A stretch of 64,000 nt of DNA from Cymbomonas tetramitiformis (GCA_001247695.2 LGRX02027843.1:38679-102678); one strand, 5' to 3'. Positions 21,928-34,762 are shown, counted from the first letter of the stretch. The notes: generated by a model not told the origin, from the sequence alone. A program made the numbers and translations.

Positions 21928-22625
21928 TGTTATGGATTTAAAATTGCGAACCCATGGGTAAATGGGCGTATGTTATGGGTTTCTGTGATCACCCTGGGGG
22001 GGTCCGGACATATGTTATTGGATTTAGGACCCCCCATACGTCCCCCGGAAGCCATATGCTATGGGCTTTTCCCTTCGCCTATGGTCCCCCCCCAGCACCA
22101 TATGTTAACTGTGTGAGAACCTGGATGGCCCATATTCGACCCCATATCCCGATATTTCTCTGGATCTTGTCTCCCTTGCCTTCTGTGCTAAATTCTGGTG
22201 CTGACAAATCGGACGACATCGACACGTCGGACTACAAGCAGGCGCAAGCGTATTCCGATTGTTATTTTTATTTTCGTCAAGCGATGCAAATCTATGATTT
22301 TTAAATTTATAATTTCAGCGTCGGCATATAAAATTGAAAATATAAAAATATTACGATTCCAAAATTCAAGATAATATATATGAAGTTTATATAATTCCGG
22401 GGGGTTGGACCCCTCCCAGTTGAAAATGTGCCCTTAAAAATACCTGGCAACACCCAAAAATACCCGAAAATATGGCTATTTCACCCCCCTATAATCTCAT
22501 ATGTTATCGTCGCGTCGTGCCGTACCAATTAAGGGACCCAGGGGGAGTCGTATGTTATGGGTTTCGCTGGACGACCCCAACCCTCCAAAAAATTATACAC
22601 CCATGTATCGCATATGTTACATCAT
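21928..22625 (+). repeat. Interspersed CATATGTTATGGGTTT motifs with C-tracts
   Basis: Copies or near copies occur at about 21929, 21968, 22010, 22055, 22100, 22499, 22549 and 22610. They are often followed by runs of C or G (GACCCCCC, GGGGGG). No coding frame is supported between 21760 and 23390. Confidence 0.65.
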
Positions 22626-22676
22626 TTTACAAATCGGGGGCCCCCCCCGGAAAAGACCCCCGGTATTGCGGAGGTG

Positions 22677-22757
22677 TTTTATGAATTCATAAATGCATTT
22701 ATGATTTTTGACCCAAAGAAATCATAAATGCATTTACGAATTCATAAGGGCATTATG
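22677..22757. repeat. Half-site array ATAAATGCATTTAY, left interior
   Basis: ATAAATGCATTTAT at 22689-22702 is preceded by GAATTC. ATAAATGCATTTAC at 22724-22737 is followed by GAATTC and a degenerate third half-site. The 14+6 spacing is the same as in the other arrays. Confidence 0.75.
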
Positions 22758-23396
22758 AAACAGCATATTGTGTCCACGTCTGCGACAGACTGTCTGTCGA
22801 CGTGTCCCATCACGTGAGACATCATTTCATAAAAGCGTTTTGGCAATCATAACGCAGTTTTGTCCAAAATCATAATGACGGGGGCGTCTTTATGATTTTT
22901 GCCAAAACGTGTTTATGAATTCGTAAGCCAGCGTCAGCCAGATGTGAAATGTGAAATCGATTAGGGATTTTTCCGAGCGACCCGAGAGGTCGAATTTCTT
23001 TTGAAGTTCAAATCCACGCGACACGCGAACAGTGCCTTGCAGTTTCATGCAGTGTATCTCTTTATTGGATCCGAGTCCACCCCCTGGACTTATTAAATTT
23101 AGGATGTTTTTATAATTGTTGTAGCACCTGGTATAATTAATATATCCGTGCAAATATATAAATTGACAATTATTTATATATTGAACTTTGAATTATACAG
23201 GGTGCGCTCGGCTGTCCCCCCCATATAGGGGGTTATATTGAGCGGGTTCCATCAGGGACCTCAATATGACTGCTAAAACACCCCATATCGGATGCCCCAT
23301 TCCCGCCCCCCCACCGGTACAAGGCATGAATCCAACCCCCCCCAGCCCTTTGGGGGGTCCCATAGGTGGAAAATATAACCTTTGGGTGCCCTCCAT

Positions 23397-24021
23397 TGTC
23401 AGGGTTATGACCGATGACATTTGTGTCATACATGTCATACGTGTCATACCTGTCATACATGTCATACCATGTCATGTCATGTCATATATTATTATGACAG
23501 TCGGTCATGTCATATATTATTATGACAGTCGACAGTATGGTCGATCATGACTGTACAGGTCGAGTCGCGTCATACATTTATGACAGTCGTCAGTACGGTC
23601 GACGATGACTGTACATGTCGCCAGATGATTATGTCATATCATCAGGCATCCCTGTCATCGAGAGTTCGTATGATTGAACTCGAAGATGGCAAAGCAAAGA
23701 TACATCTTGGAAACAAACCAAGAACCATCTTTAGCTTTCAGCATGCGCAGAACTCGCATGTGCAGCATGAACGAACTAGTCGTTACTACCATGCTGGTCG
23801 TTCAACCTACGTCTCGGGTTCACAACCCAATGGCGGTACCATCTAAGATGATGGGTGACGTAGGTATAAAAGTGAGGAAGCGTTGTGCTTCAGCAGATCT
23901 TCTACGGAGACTGCACTCACAAAATTCCGCTCATACGTACACTTGCATTGCTGTTCAACTTTGCAGTGTTACTTTTGTATATTGATAATATATCGCGGCG
24001 CTTGTATGTTTAGCCGTAACA
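23397..24021 (+). repeat. 5' LTR
   Basis: It begins with repeated GTCATAC blocks and mirrored GTCATATATTATTATGACAG segments. A TATAAAAG box lies at 23865-23872 with CCAATGG at 23828, a plausible core promoter. The 99- and 103-codon frames inside are repeated exactly in the 3' LTR and are not supported as genes. Confidence 0.95.
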
Positions 24022-27000
24022 ATGGTATTCTAAACTCGTCAAGGCACGAACACGAGAACTCAAGTGAGTGCAGCGTTAGATATTGTATATATCACATTGT
24101 TCGCAGGTTGCAGGTTCGCGTATACAAGCAACAGCGCTCGCAGTTATACTGAATATCTGCAAACCGAATAATAAATACGCTCGAATATCGACAGCATACG
24201 GATCGCGCGAGGATTGATCATCGCGAACATATCCGCAGCTGACAGCATTCGCAGAGAAATCGTCTTAATACTATAAGCGACAATACACCGGCGACAATGA
24301 GATACTTTGTGAAATAATTGGCAACATCGATTTTCGCAAATGATCTGCTTGAATCGTATACAATAATCCGCTCGTACGATGATTTTTAGCTCGTCAGCGC
24401 GATGTGCACCTGTCATGATTTCATCGGATGCAATAAACGCACGATTTTAGGGCGCATGATTCCTGATGTATCTACATGCAGCGAGACATTCATTTGTCTA
24501 CAGTGTCCGCCATCCGTACATATGCCATGTTGCGCGCGTCAATATCCTTTGCAGAATAATTGTATACTCGCAGGGATATTTTGGATGGATGCATGACGGA
24601 CACATGATTACTATACTGCAGCATTTTACACCACATATTGATGACTGCAGAAATATTTCAAACCGTCAGCATTTGTATGCTTATTGCAATATAGTGTGCA
24701 AAAGATGTATATACCGAGTTTGCAATGATTGCATTATATACCAACATGCAGCACATGAGTATATGCAGCACACACCAGCATGCAGCACGCACCAACATGC
24801 AGCATTACACCATGTATACATTCTATACTGAGTGACTGCAATATTGTAAGTTGTGTATGCATCACGTTAGCAGATGTTATGTATAAACCAGCTTGATCAC
24901 GTTAGCAGCTGGAATATGTGACATTATATTACAATGCATCAGACATGCACATAAGCATACTTGCTGTGCATGTTAACTATATTCGAACCCATATAGTGTA
25001 AGGTGCCTATTCAATGATCTCAACACAATAATTAGCTCGTTATGATCCGGTGGAGTCGAGATACTCTTCGGACCACATATCGTTCTATTGTGGATCACTG
25101 AAAGGATTGCTCACCGGAACTATATGTGAAATAAACCAGCAACGCATTATTGTGAATGAGATGATCTCAGGACTACAACAACCCCTAACCTGATATATAT
25201 CATGCTAGATTCATTCAGTACATGGTATGCTGATTATCATCCTGCATGATAAACTGTTTGGGAATGTTGAAATATCCAGAACTTATCTTCTTGTAAGTGT
25301 ATAAAAGTGAACACACACACTAGGTACTAATCAGTAGTACCATACACTGCACATCACCAAGCATTCATCATACATGTTAAGATTCACTGACTCAAAGTGA
25401 ATAAATTAACTATATTATGTATGATAATATAAATCCCACTTCCAAACACATGTGCGTGGAAGTGTCAGTAATGGCGATACATAAGGGAACAGGATAAGAA
25501 ACCATGCTGAAGGGCTGGATGGAGAATATCTCCAGACCCGAAGGCATTATACAATGCTCAAATAAGCAGCTGGTCACTGCTGAGCATTGTCCACTCGTCT
25601 CACATATCAGCTGGAGCAACTACAACAAGTACATTGCATTATGATAGTTGATTCAGAATTGATCAGCTCAATTTGCATGTAACATACAGATCAGTTTTCA
25701 TATGATTTCTGACAATAGTATAAAGGACATTCACACACACATAAATGTGTTGTGTGAAGTTGCTGTGATTGTATCCAGCAAAGTCCAGATTTGTTCCAAA
25801 TGAGATATATCACTTTGATAAATCTTAAGAGCACAGACCTATGCTCAAACAAATCATAGGTTGAGAAATATCACTAAAGTGGCTGTTTCCACTTAAGTTG
25901 ATTAATATATACATAACCAGAAAAGTACATTTGCTGTGCATGGGTTTAAATCAGTAAAACCCAGAATGCTGTCAACTGTAAATGTTGATATACAGCACAA
26001 CTCACTTATTTGCTATGAAAAAATGTCATATGCAAAAGTGAAGTTCCTTGTAATGATTCTGTACTTACATTTCACATTTACACTGAAATATGTCACCACA
26101 GCAATATTTCAGACAGCTGAAAAAAGCTATAAAATAGGTGAAAAAGCTCCACGTTTAATTTCAAAATGAAAAATGTGTGCCCATTTTATGTAAGATTATG
26201 ATTTTATACCTATTAAGGTATCAGAAAATCATAATGACACATGTCATATCAGTGTGACACCCTAAAATATTAGGTGTTGAATATATATGGGTAACGCTAT
26301 TGCTATGGCAATAAATCACTCAAAATGCTCTACGTTAAATACGTAAAACAACATTTTGAAAATTTTGGATTGATTTTTTTTACTAAAATGAATATTTATA
26401 TATCAAATAACAATCCCTGATTTATGCAGCATGTGTAACGCCCTGTAACAACCCTAAAATTAAATGTGTGTAACAGGGGTGTAACGTACCTCCTAAAACA
26501 CACTTTACGTTTATGTGGGTATTAAATGCAGTTTTGCTTAAAAATCATTGCAAAAACATCATACTGCTTATTTTTTTACCTGTATTAGGGTTACTGATAT
26601 CAAGTAACACCCTAATCACCATATTGAGTAACAGGGCCACTGTAACCACATATGCCCTAAAATGCCAGTTTTATTTCGAAAAACTTCGTTTTTTGGCATT
26701 ATTATATCATGCTAAATCATCACAGACATGATAATACTGTGGGCAACAACCCAAAAACTGCAGGGCTACAACCCAAGGACTGTAGGGCTGCAACCCTAAA
26801 ACTGTATGAGCTGCTTTCTATAAGGACTGCAAGTTATAAATATAAGCTATAAGGTATATAAACAACTGACTGCCTATGTATTCACACTTCCTCAAGGGGG
26901 GAAGAAGGTGGATAGGATTCACACATATCCATTTCATATTCTGATCTGGTGATTTCTGATAGATTGCTTTTGATAAAATCACTGCATCCACAAATAACGT

Positions 27001-30000
27001 TGAAATCTGTACAACGTTAAATCCACTATCACTAATAAAGTGTAAACTTGGATGGGAAACTATATCCCAATGACTATGAGTTGACTCTTGCTCAGCATTT
27101 ACATTCTCGAGTAAGTTTGGAATGCTGAACTATATACATAACATATAACCTGATACCATGCTTAATTGCATTTCCTGGATCAGAAGATGATAGTTATATA
27201 ATGTATATATATATATATATCCCACCAGATATACTTTGGCACTATAGCTGTATATAAGAGTGAAAAGGACAAGTGCATCGCTGTAAGACTGGTTGATGTA
27301 GTCCCAGTGCTGAAGGCAGAATTTGGCACCTGAATAACAGCTGATAACTGTTGGTGACCATCATGCAAGACCTTCCAAGCGTAACTCCTTTGATCCTAAG
27401 ATGCAAGTGAATTGTTCATAAATGTTGACATCACATAAAAGCATTCTGATAAAAACCCTATATATTCATATGAGATGTCGTCACTACAATGACATGCGGG
27501 TTTTTGAATCGTCGAAATAAGTATAACTCCGATGAATTCATTAGTACAGAATAAGCTGTTGAGATTATTCTCCGGCTGGATTGCAATCATTCACAATCCC
27601 TGTACATTCCGGTGACAAAATATTTCACTGGACTGATCACCACATTGGTATAATCTGTGATATATAAGTCACCAGAGAAAGCATTGCAATCAGCACAATG
27701 TTGTCTAGACTCACAAAGATGAGTAACATATATTATCAGATGTAATAAACAGAGGCACAATGTGACCTACGCTAAAATCGCGTATGCTCGGGCACTGTAT
27801 TGTGACCTGCGCTAAGATCGTGTATGCATGGACACAACATGACTCGTGCCAATGACGTGGACATATTTTTTGCCACGACATCACATCTGAAATCAATGAA
27901 TCACTCAGAGAGAAGGTGTTGACATCAGTATACCACCATTATATATATAGTCATGAGGATTTTAAAGAAGACATAGTCTCTCCGATATTGACAAACATGG
28001 TACATATATATATATATATCCATGCTCTCTGATCATATATTGACATCCCACAGCATACGATAATGGTAATAGCAAACCACTTCGCTGCTGGAGGGTAGTG
28101 TTGTATTTTATACAGCACATGCATGGGCACTATATGACCCACGCTGATGACGTGAATTCGGGCTGCATCCCAAGAACTGCAATGCACCTTCGGTGCAAGG
28201 GGCTGCATCCCGAGAACTGCTATCCAGCTTCATAGTAAGCTATCACGTCATCACATAGAGGTCGGACCTCTGTTGTATTTAAACGGCGCTTGACAACCGC
28301 CTAGCAATACACTTCCTTGAGGGGGGAAGATGGTAAGCTAAAAATACAACTAAAAACCAAATAAATAATAAAGACAAATAATAAAATAAAACAATTAAGT
28401 TGCATCATCGTTTTTGCTTTGGTAAGCCTGACTATATACAGTCAAACCATGCAGAACTCCATGAAGTTGACACATATAAGTATCAAACATTTCTGAGGTC
28501 ATCAGCCATGACATACATATGAGCTTGATTTTGAAGACCTAGACATTGTATACATCTGGTCTAGCATGTATCCAGACTAGAATTGTATACTGACACGGTG
28601 CAAGCACTATAGCCTCTGCCACCGATGATCATTGAAAAAGGGCAACCATTCTTGATATTTCATACATATCATCTGATTGTATCATTAAAGGTGTCAAGAG
28701 TACTCAATGCAATATGCAGGCTACAGCCTGAGTACAACACCTAAAAAGGTCAAAGCCACTGAGCTGACCAATGCAGCATAAATGCTAGCTACCTTGAAGG
28801 CTATACAATAAGCCTATTGCCCTTATGTCTTGATATGTATCCGTGTATTGGCATCTCTTTGAGGTAATTATGCCTACTGAATGAGCCATACCAACCATCT
28901 TGTCTTCATTGATCATTACATATCTGATCATATCGCCATTGAGCAAAGCCTATTCTGTGAGATTATATATCACGAGACATTTCATTAGTGCACATTAAAC
29001 AATTGAAGTGCAACAAAGATCATCAGCTCTGCATCATACCAAAAGGTTGAGTTGTTGTCAATTGATTTTTTAGACACCATTTCTCAGAGGTCTATTCATC
29101 ATAAAAGACAGAGTCTGTGCAATCATGGCTATTCAGCCTCCGACATAGCTGCATAGCTATTTAGCTTATGGTCCCAACCGTTGTTAAGCAGCCTCTACGC
29201 TTTATGGCTGAAAAGTGGCAAGCAATCTCTTCGGTCATTCTTGGGCATAGAGCAATCAAGCACAGCCAATCCAGGATGTTTATCCCAAAATTCTCTACGA
29301 ATTATTCATATCTTCTATGTGTCATATGAAACAACCAATATACCATCCTATGATGAAAGTCATCTCCTTCAGTGGTGATTTTGCATAGTGACTTTCTTGC
29401 TGTTTATTTTCTTCTCATGCTGCAGGTCTGCTGCATCCCTGTGTGATTCGTCCTCGATGAAAGAACAAGACATGTTGAAGCCAGTTTTGCTTTTGGATGA
29501 AGAAAGCTCAGAAGATGAAGTTACCAGCAAGTTTCGTAGCTGGTACAACGTTCCGGATGTAGCAGTAGCAAAGAGGCGCTTGCAGAATAAGAAAAACGCT
29601 GAGCGTGATGCCAAAAGACGTAAGAAACAATGTCCTCAGTGGATGTTGGATAGTCAATGGTAGCTCTAGCTAGAAAAGTACATTAGATTCAGATTCTGAA
29701 CATTCAAATGGACTTGAATGCACTCGGGTTTGTACTGAGTTGCAATTGTCCAAAGTTTTCACTCTGACATCATTGCTTATTGTGGAATAGCATACAATGG
29801 TATAAACCATCCACATATAGATTGACACCATATTTGTAATTTCATAACATTTTGGCACATAAGACAAGCATGCTTCATTAAGAAATGAAAACTCTTTGAA
29901 AGTTCATTCTGGAATGTTTAGAAATTTGTTGCCTCATCCATTAGGCCACGAAGTCTTGGAAAACCCGCAATCTGCATACGGTCTCCAAGCACAGTTCATC

Positions 30001-32899
30001 CTCATTCTGGAAAGTGACAGAAATTTTATAGTCATAAAACAAGTCACAATTCTATCGGATTGAAATGACACATTCACCATTCATACTTCTTTATCATAAC
30101 AAGTCTCTGAATAGTGTTTGCCCAAAAATAAAATGGGCACTATTGAGATAAGTGATCATATGCTGAAGAATATACACATATCACTAGGCAATGCCATGTT
30201 CTATTCATAATGAAATGACATGTCAGCCATCCATCAACTACGAAAATATAACTCGTAGTAATTTGTTGTCATTACGGACACTTCTTGATCGACTCTCCAT
30301 TAGCTTCGATACCAAAGTTAACTTCGGTACCATCACTGATTTCTTTGTTCATCATGACAATCATTTTCCAGAACCATTGTCTAAAATTGGGTACACTATA
30401 TTGACCCTAAACTGACAAAGTATGTGGGCTGCAACCCAACGACTGCATTTGACATCATCTGGCATTTGCCACATTCAAAAACGTCAGGCATATTGCCAAT
30501 ATGACGTAGAGAGAATCAATGTTCAGATTGACATTGTTACCTCTAAAGCATTCGATGAGTAATCTCAGTCTGATTCTCTATCAAATCATTTTTCACATAA
30601 CATAATGATTGAATAACATCCTCCATCACCATCTGATTGGTTTGATACATCTCTTTTTGCGAGGGGGAGGAAGAGTATATATTCATTCATTTTCATACAG
30701 CTGCCACACCTTACATCATTGTGATTTTGCTTGGAAAATTAAAGATCTTATCAAAAGTTCCAGCATCTGTGTATAGCAGCCATAAAATTGATGACACGGT
30801 ACATCATGCCGATTGAAACATCAAATGAAGTCTTATTTGACTTACTAACACATGAAGTTCATTATGAAGAAATCATAGATGCATATTTCTCCGGCTCTAT
30901 CATATTATATGAAGGGCACTGATACTGGAAAACGATGGTTTTTCAAAGGTGAATAAGCTATATTGTAAGCTTACGACCATCACTTTGACGTCAACAGCCT
31001 GAGATGCTGATTGTCGAAATTCAAGAGTTGAAGGATTCGATGAATCAACCTTGATACATGTGTTTTGATTGATGAATTGTTGATCCATGGTTTCTCCCCA
31101 AATCTAGAGAAGCTGGCACACAAGTTGTTGCCAATGTCTTAAGGAAAGCATCTGAGCAAAGGATTGCTAGTTGTGCCATCAGGCATCGAATTTCATAACA
31201 GAAAAGCCGAGTGAGTAAATCCGCCACTCTAGCTATTTGCCCGTCATTCCTTCCAGGTTCACGACAAGAGACAATTCATCAAAGTCATACACCAATGCAT
31301 AAATCACATGCATGGTTGCACAGTTTGTATCCGAATGCAATTCCATCAAAGTTAAGCATCTTGACAGTAATTCTGGCCAACCAAAAGCCTTCCTGTCTTC
31401 GGATATCTTGAGCATTCTCATTTCCAGTTCCATTATGGACTAGGAAGCATCATGACTGTGCCTCGCCAGGACACTAATCCTCAAAGCCGCACACTTGAGG
31501 CGAGCCTTATGAGACAGTGACCTTTGGCTTGTGGGGCGTCAACCCCTTATCAAATCCTGAACACTTGTTAACACCTGGATAAATTTATCATGATGCAACT
31601 TAAGTGGGATTATAAGTTCCACATAATCATATTGTCTACGTATGCTGAAGGCATAACTACCGCATATGGTTACAATAGGTCGCAGCTTCTATAACATTGT
31701 GGCTTCTAAGTCAAAAGCTGATAGCCAATGACTTTTTGCCAAAAATTGCCGACCATATAAAAATCAGGCCATGGAAACATGTACCCAAGAGGTTTTCGTC
31801 CATCGGTCACATATATATATCAGGGCTGCATCCCAAGAACTGCAGGGCTGCATCCCAAAGACTGCGATGCACCTTCGGTGCAATGGGCTGCAACCCGAGA
31901 ACTGCAGGGTTATATCCCTAACATTTTTACCCTGCATCAAATTGATATGACAGGAGCAGGAATTGATCCTTCCTTGCTAAAGGTGTAGTGAGCCTTGTTC
32001 AAAATCATACCCTTGCACAGAAACGCACACATGCGAGATATCATATCTGTGGATAAATAAAAACTGCTAAATGCTACCTTTGCCAAAACCGTGGTTTGTC
32101 ATCGGATTCTTGGCCAGTCATCCGAAGCTACCGGAGATAATGACTGAGGTAGAAGGAGTTGTGATCCTAAGTTGTGCTTGACAAACATGACTAAATAAAT
32201 TTCACATTAGTACGTGGCGAATTCATTCTCACTCATCGCGATAGATGTTCGTCAAAGCGTGCGTACTGGACAAAAATATTGAGGAGTTGAGCAGACCGGT
32301 TAAGGATTATAAGTCCAATTCCGTTAAGCAGGGCCGCTCCGTTTGCATTAAAACAAGCCCCTTTGTTCGTTTATTATCGAAATCGGGCTCCCCATCACCG
32401 CCTAGGATCCTCCAAAGTAGCTTAAGGAGGGGAGGAAGAGTTGGGTGCACTATATCAGGCCGAGAATCGTTCGAATATAATTCGTTATAATCGTGGGATC
32501 ATCGATCGCGCAAAGGCGACGACGGCTAGCGCAAATAATCCGTAACGTAGACTTCGGATGCTTTGAATCGTCTAGCACATACATGATAACGTGTGGATCA
32601 ATCAGTAATCCAGCGTAGGATTGTATCGCGAAAACGCTCTTCATTGAACCTTGGAACGTCACTCAACGATACGATTTCCGGAAAGGTGGGCTGCATCCTA
32701 AGGACTGTATGGCTAAATGCCTAAGGTGAGGGACTAAAGTGGACTCAGTTCCCCCCAATAACCTAAAAACACCATGAGGGACGCCTCAAATCGGTGTAAG
32801 AAGACTGGTACCAGCAAGAAGCGACAACAACAAAGACATCAAAGACATATACAAAGGTATGCCCGTTGTGAGGTCACAACTCTCTTAAGAGGGGAGATC
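24022..32899. other. Non-coding interior of the LTR element, with recurrent GGGCTGCAWCCC motif
   Basis: AT-rich. The motif GGGCTGCAWCCC, usually followed by AAGRACTGCA, occurs eleven times: 26740, 26763, 26784, 28160, 28200, 30426, 31823, 31845, 31885, 31907 and 32688, some copies degenerate. A stem-loop TGCACCTTCGGTGCA appears twice (about 28183 and 31868). Purine tracts CTTCCTCAAGGGGGGAAG and CTTCCTTGAGGGGGGAAG occur at about 26888 and 28312. Confidence 0.85.
29388..29663 (+). CDS. Small basic open frame in the LTR element
   Basis: A 91-codon frame. An AG acceptor (ATGCTGCAG, about 29418-29426) may precede the real exon, which would then read SAASLCDSSSMKEQDM, an acidic stretch (LLLDEESSEDEV) and a strongly basic tail, VAKRRLQNKKNAERDAKRRK, ending PQWMLDSQW. 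The acidic and basic parts would suit a nuclear or nucleic-acid-binding peptide. It may be a captured gene fragment or chance. No family is recognised. Confidence 0.25.
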   Translation: MTFLLFIFFSCCRSAASLCDSSSMKEQDMLKPVLLLDEESSEDEVTSKFRSWYNVPDVAVAKRRLQNKKNAERDAKRRKKQCPQWMLDSQW

Positions 32900-33527
32900 T
32901 GTCAGGGTTATGACCGATGACATATGTGTCATACATGTCATACGTGTCATACCTGTCATACATGTCATACCATCATGTCATGTCATGTCATATATTATTA
33001 TGACAGTCGGTCATGTCATATATTATTATGACAGTCGACAGTATGGTCGATCATGACTGTACAGGTCGAGTCGCGTCATACATTTATGACAGTCGTCAGT
33101 ACGGTCGACGATGACTGTACATGTCGCCAGATGATTATGTCATATCATCAGGCATCCCTGTCATCGAGAGTTCGTATGATTGAACTCGAAGATGGCAAAG
33201 CAAAGATACATCTTGGAAACAAACCAAGAACCATCTTTAGCTTTCAGCATGCGCAGAACTCGCATGTGCAGCATGAACGAACTAGTCGTTACTACCATGC
33301 TGGTCGTTCAACCTACGTCTCGGGTTCACAACCCAATGGCGGTACCATCTAAGATGATGGGTGACGTAGGTATAAAAGTGAGGAAGCGTTGTGCTTCAGC
33401 AGATCTTCTACGGAGACTGCACTCACAAAATTCCGCTCATACGTACACTTGCATTGCTGTTCAACTTTGCAGTGTTACTTTTGTATATTGATAATATATC
33501 GCGGCGCTTGTATGTTTAGCCGTAACA
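32900..33527 (+). repeat. 3' LTR
   Basis: Copy of 23397-24021 with T to A early in the U3 and an extra ATC in the GTCATG run. Its TATAAAAG box is at 33371-33378. Confidence 0.95.
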
Positions 33528-34040
33528 TCCATGTGGAAGTTGGGTGGCACTTTTCGCTTGGCAAATTACCTAAAATTCACACATTCCATTAAATCCTCGC
33601 GACCCCTACACCCCTCTAAATGACGCAAGTCATGCAGAACCCCCCCAAACCCCTCGGGGGGGCCCGGGGGGGGCATTGATAAAGTGTGGAACCATGGATT
33701 GCCCCCCAAATCTATTTTAGGGGGGGATTGGGCTTGGTCAATTTTGGTCATTTTTTTGGTCAACGCGGGGCAAAATGATGCCCTCGACCCTCGTCCGTCG
33801 GCCCAAAGGCCCCAAGGCGAACCCTGGCGGTTCCTGGTGGTTCCCTGGCGGTTGAGGAAGGTTGTATTTATGAAGCGCTCGACAATACACGAATGACCTA
33901 TGGGAGATACGGCAAAATCGATCGGGAAAAAATGAGTCCACCCCCTGGAATTATTGACGATCCTATTAGGAGATAGTCGTTGTCGATGTCGCTGTCGCTG
34001 TCGTTCGGCATTTGCTGACAGCGTGATGACACCCCCGCCC
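33528..34040. other. Non-coding segment right of the LTR insertion
   Basis: G/C-tract-rich sequence (CCCCCCAAACCC, GGGGGGGCCCGGGGGGGG) with repeats of GTTCCTGGTGG. It continues the C-tract style of 21.9-23.4 kb, as expected if the LTR element split one region. Confidence 0.4.
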
Positions 34041-34041
34041 G

Positions 34042-34122
34042 AAAACGTGTTTATGAAATCATAAATGCGTTTACGAAATCATAAATGCATTTACGATTTC
34101 GTAAATGCATTTATGATCATAA
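34042..34122. repeat. Four consecutive 14-bp half-sites with 6-bp spacers
   Basis: Half-sites lie at about 34042-34054 (degenerate), 34061-34074, 34081-34094 and 34101-34114, with spacers GAAATC, GAAATC and GATTTC. The segment 34081-34114 is a 14-6-14 near-palindrome, the same design as 21857-21890 and 38103-38136. Confidence 0.85.
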
Positions 34123-34221
34123 ATAGTATGAAGAGGAGCTGTTTAGCCCCAATATCACCTGAGGTCGCTGAGGACGCTCCCTCAGGTGATATTGGGGCTA
34201 AACAGCACCTCTTCATACTAT
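34123..34221. repeat. 42-bp-stem hairpin upstream of the recombinase gene
   Basis: Arms 34123-34164 and 34180-34221 pair over 42 bp with one mismatch around a 15-nt loop. The arm contains GCTGTTTAGCCCCAATAT, which recurs twice in direct orientation at about 37811 and 37840 beyond the gene. The adjacent CACATCAGTTGAGG (34232) is inverted at 37991-38010, forming an inner inverted repeat around the gene. Confidence 0.92.
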
Positions 34222-34381
34222 ATATTTGTGACACATCAGTTGAGGTTTAATCCAAGGGACTAGGGAGCATGTGAGAGCCGCGCCATGCCACGTCGGCAAC
34301 ATGGCATATCAATATTGGAAATGGCTCGTTTGCCACGTCACCCTAGCTGTAAATATTGGTTTCCTCCTTCGGGCGTTTTTG

Positions 34382-34512
34382 CCGGGCGCGTCAGCACGAC
34401 CGGCGGATGGAGCCGACGCGTCAGCGTACGGCTCAGATCTGTTTTTCCGGCAGGGCGCGTTAGCGCCCGCTGGATGCAGCCGATGCGTCAGCGTACGGCT
34501 TAGATCTTCGCA
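34382..34512. repeat. About 66-bp tandem duplication before the recombinase gene
   Basis: GCGCGTCAGC, GGATGSAGCCGAYGCGTCAG and CGTACGGCTYAGATCT each occur twice. It lies in the presumed promoter region. Confidence 0.8.
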
Positions 34513-34762
34513 TTTCAAAAAAATATGACGGCGCGTCAGCTAACGTCACATCCTCCCATCGAATCGCGCTCGATTGTAATTTCAGCGGCCAGGATTTAAA
34601 TTCTGAATTTGAAAAGTTCAAATCCGATCCTTTAACATTGAATCGGGCGGTTTGACCTCACTTTTCATTTCCCCTCGTTTGCGCAGGTTGCTCCGGCTGT
34701 GTCACTGTTGACTGTGCTTATCTCTCAGAATTTTTTTGCTCGCCGCATTTCTCTCCATCGCC

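Larger units (their letters stand above)
23397..33527. mobile_element. 10.1-kb LTR element without recognisable proteins (LARD-like)
   Basis: Two LTRs of 625 and 628 bp differ by one substitution and one 3-bp indel. They start TGTC, end ACA, and are flanked by the 5-bp duplication TCCAT (23392-23396 and 33528-33532). A polypurine tract, AAGAGGGGAGATC, sits immediately before the 3' LTR. TGGTAT one base after the 5' LTR may start a primer-binding site. The 8.9-kb interior has no gag or pol motif and no frame above about 91 codons except repeats, so it must be mobilised in trans. The near-identical LTRs imply a recent insertion. Confidence 0.93.

Noticed and set aside
23547..23985. Two about 100-codon frames repeated exactly at 33053-33491
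   Set aside because: They lie wholly inside the two LTRs and overlap the TATA box. The duplication reflects LTR identity, not paralogous genes.
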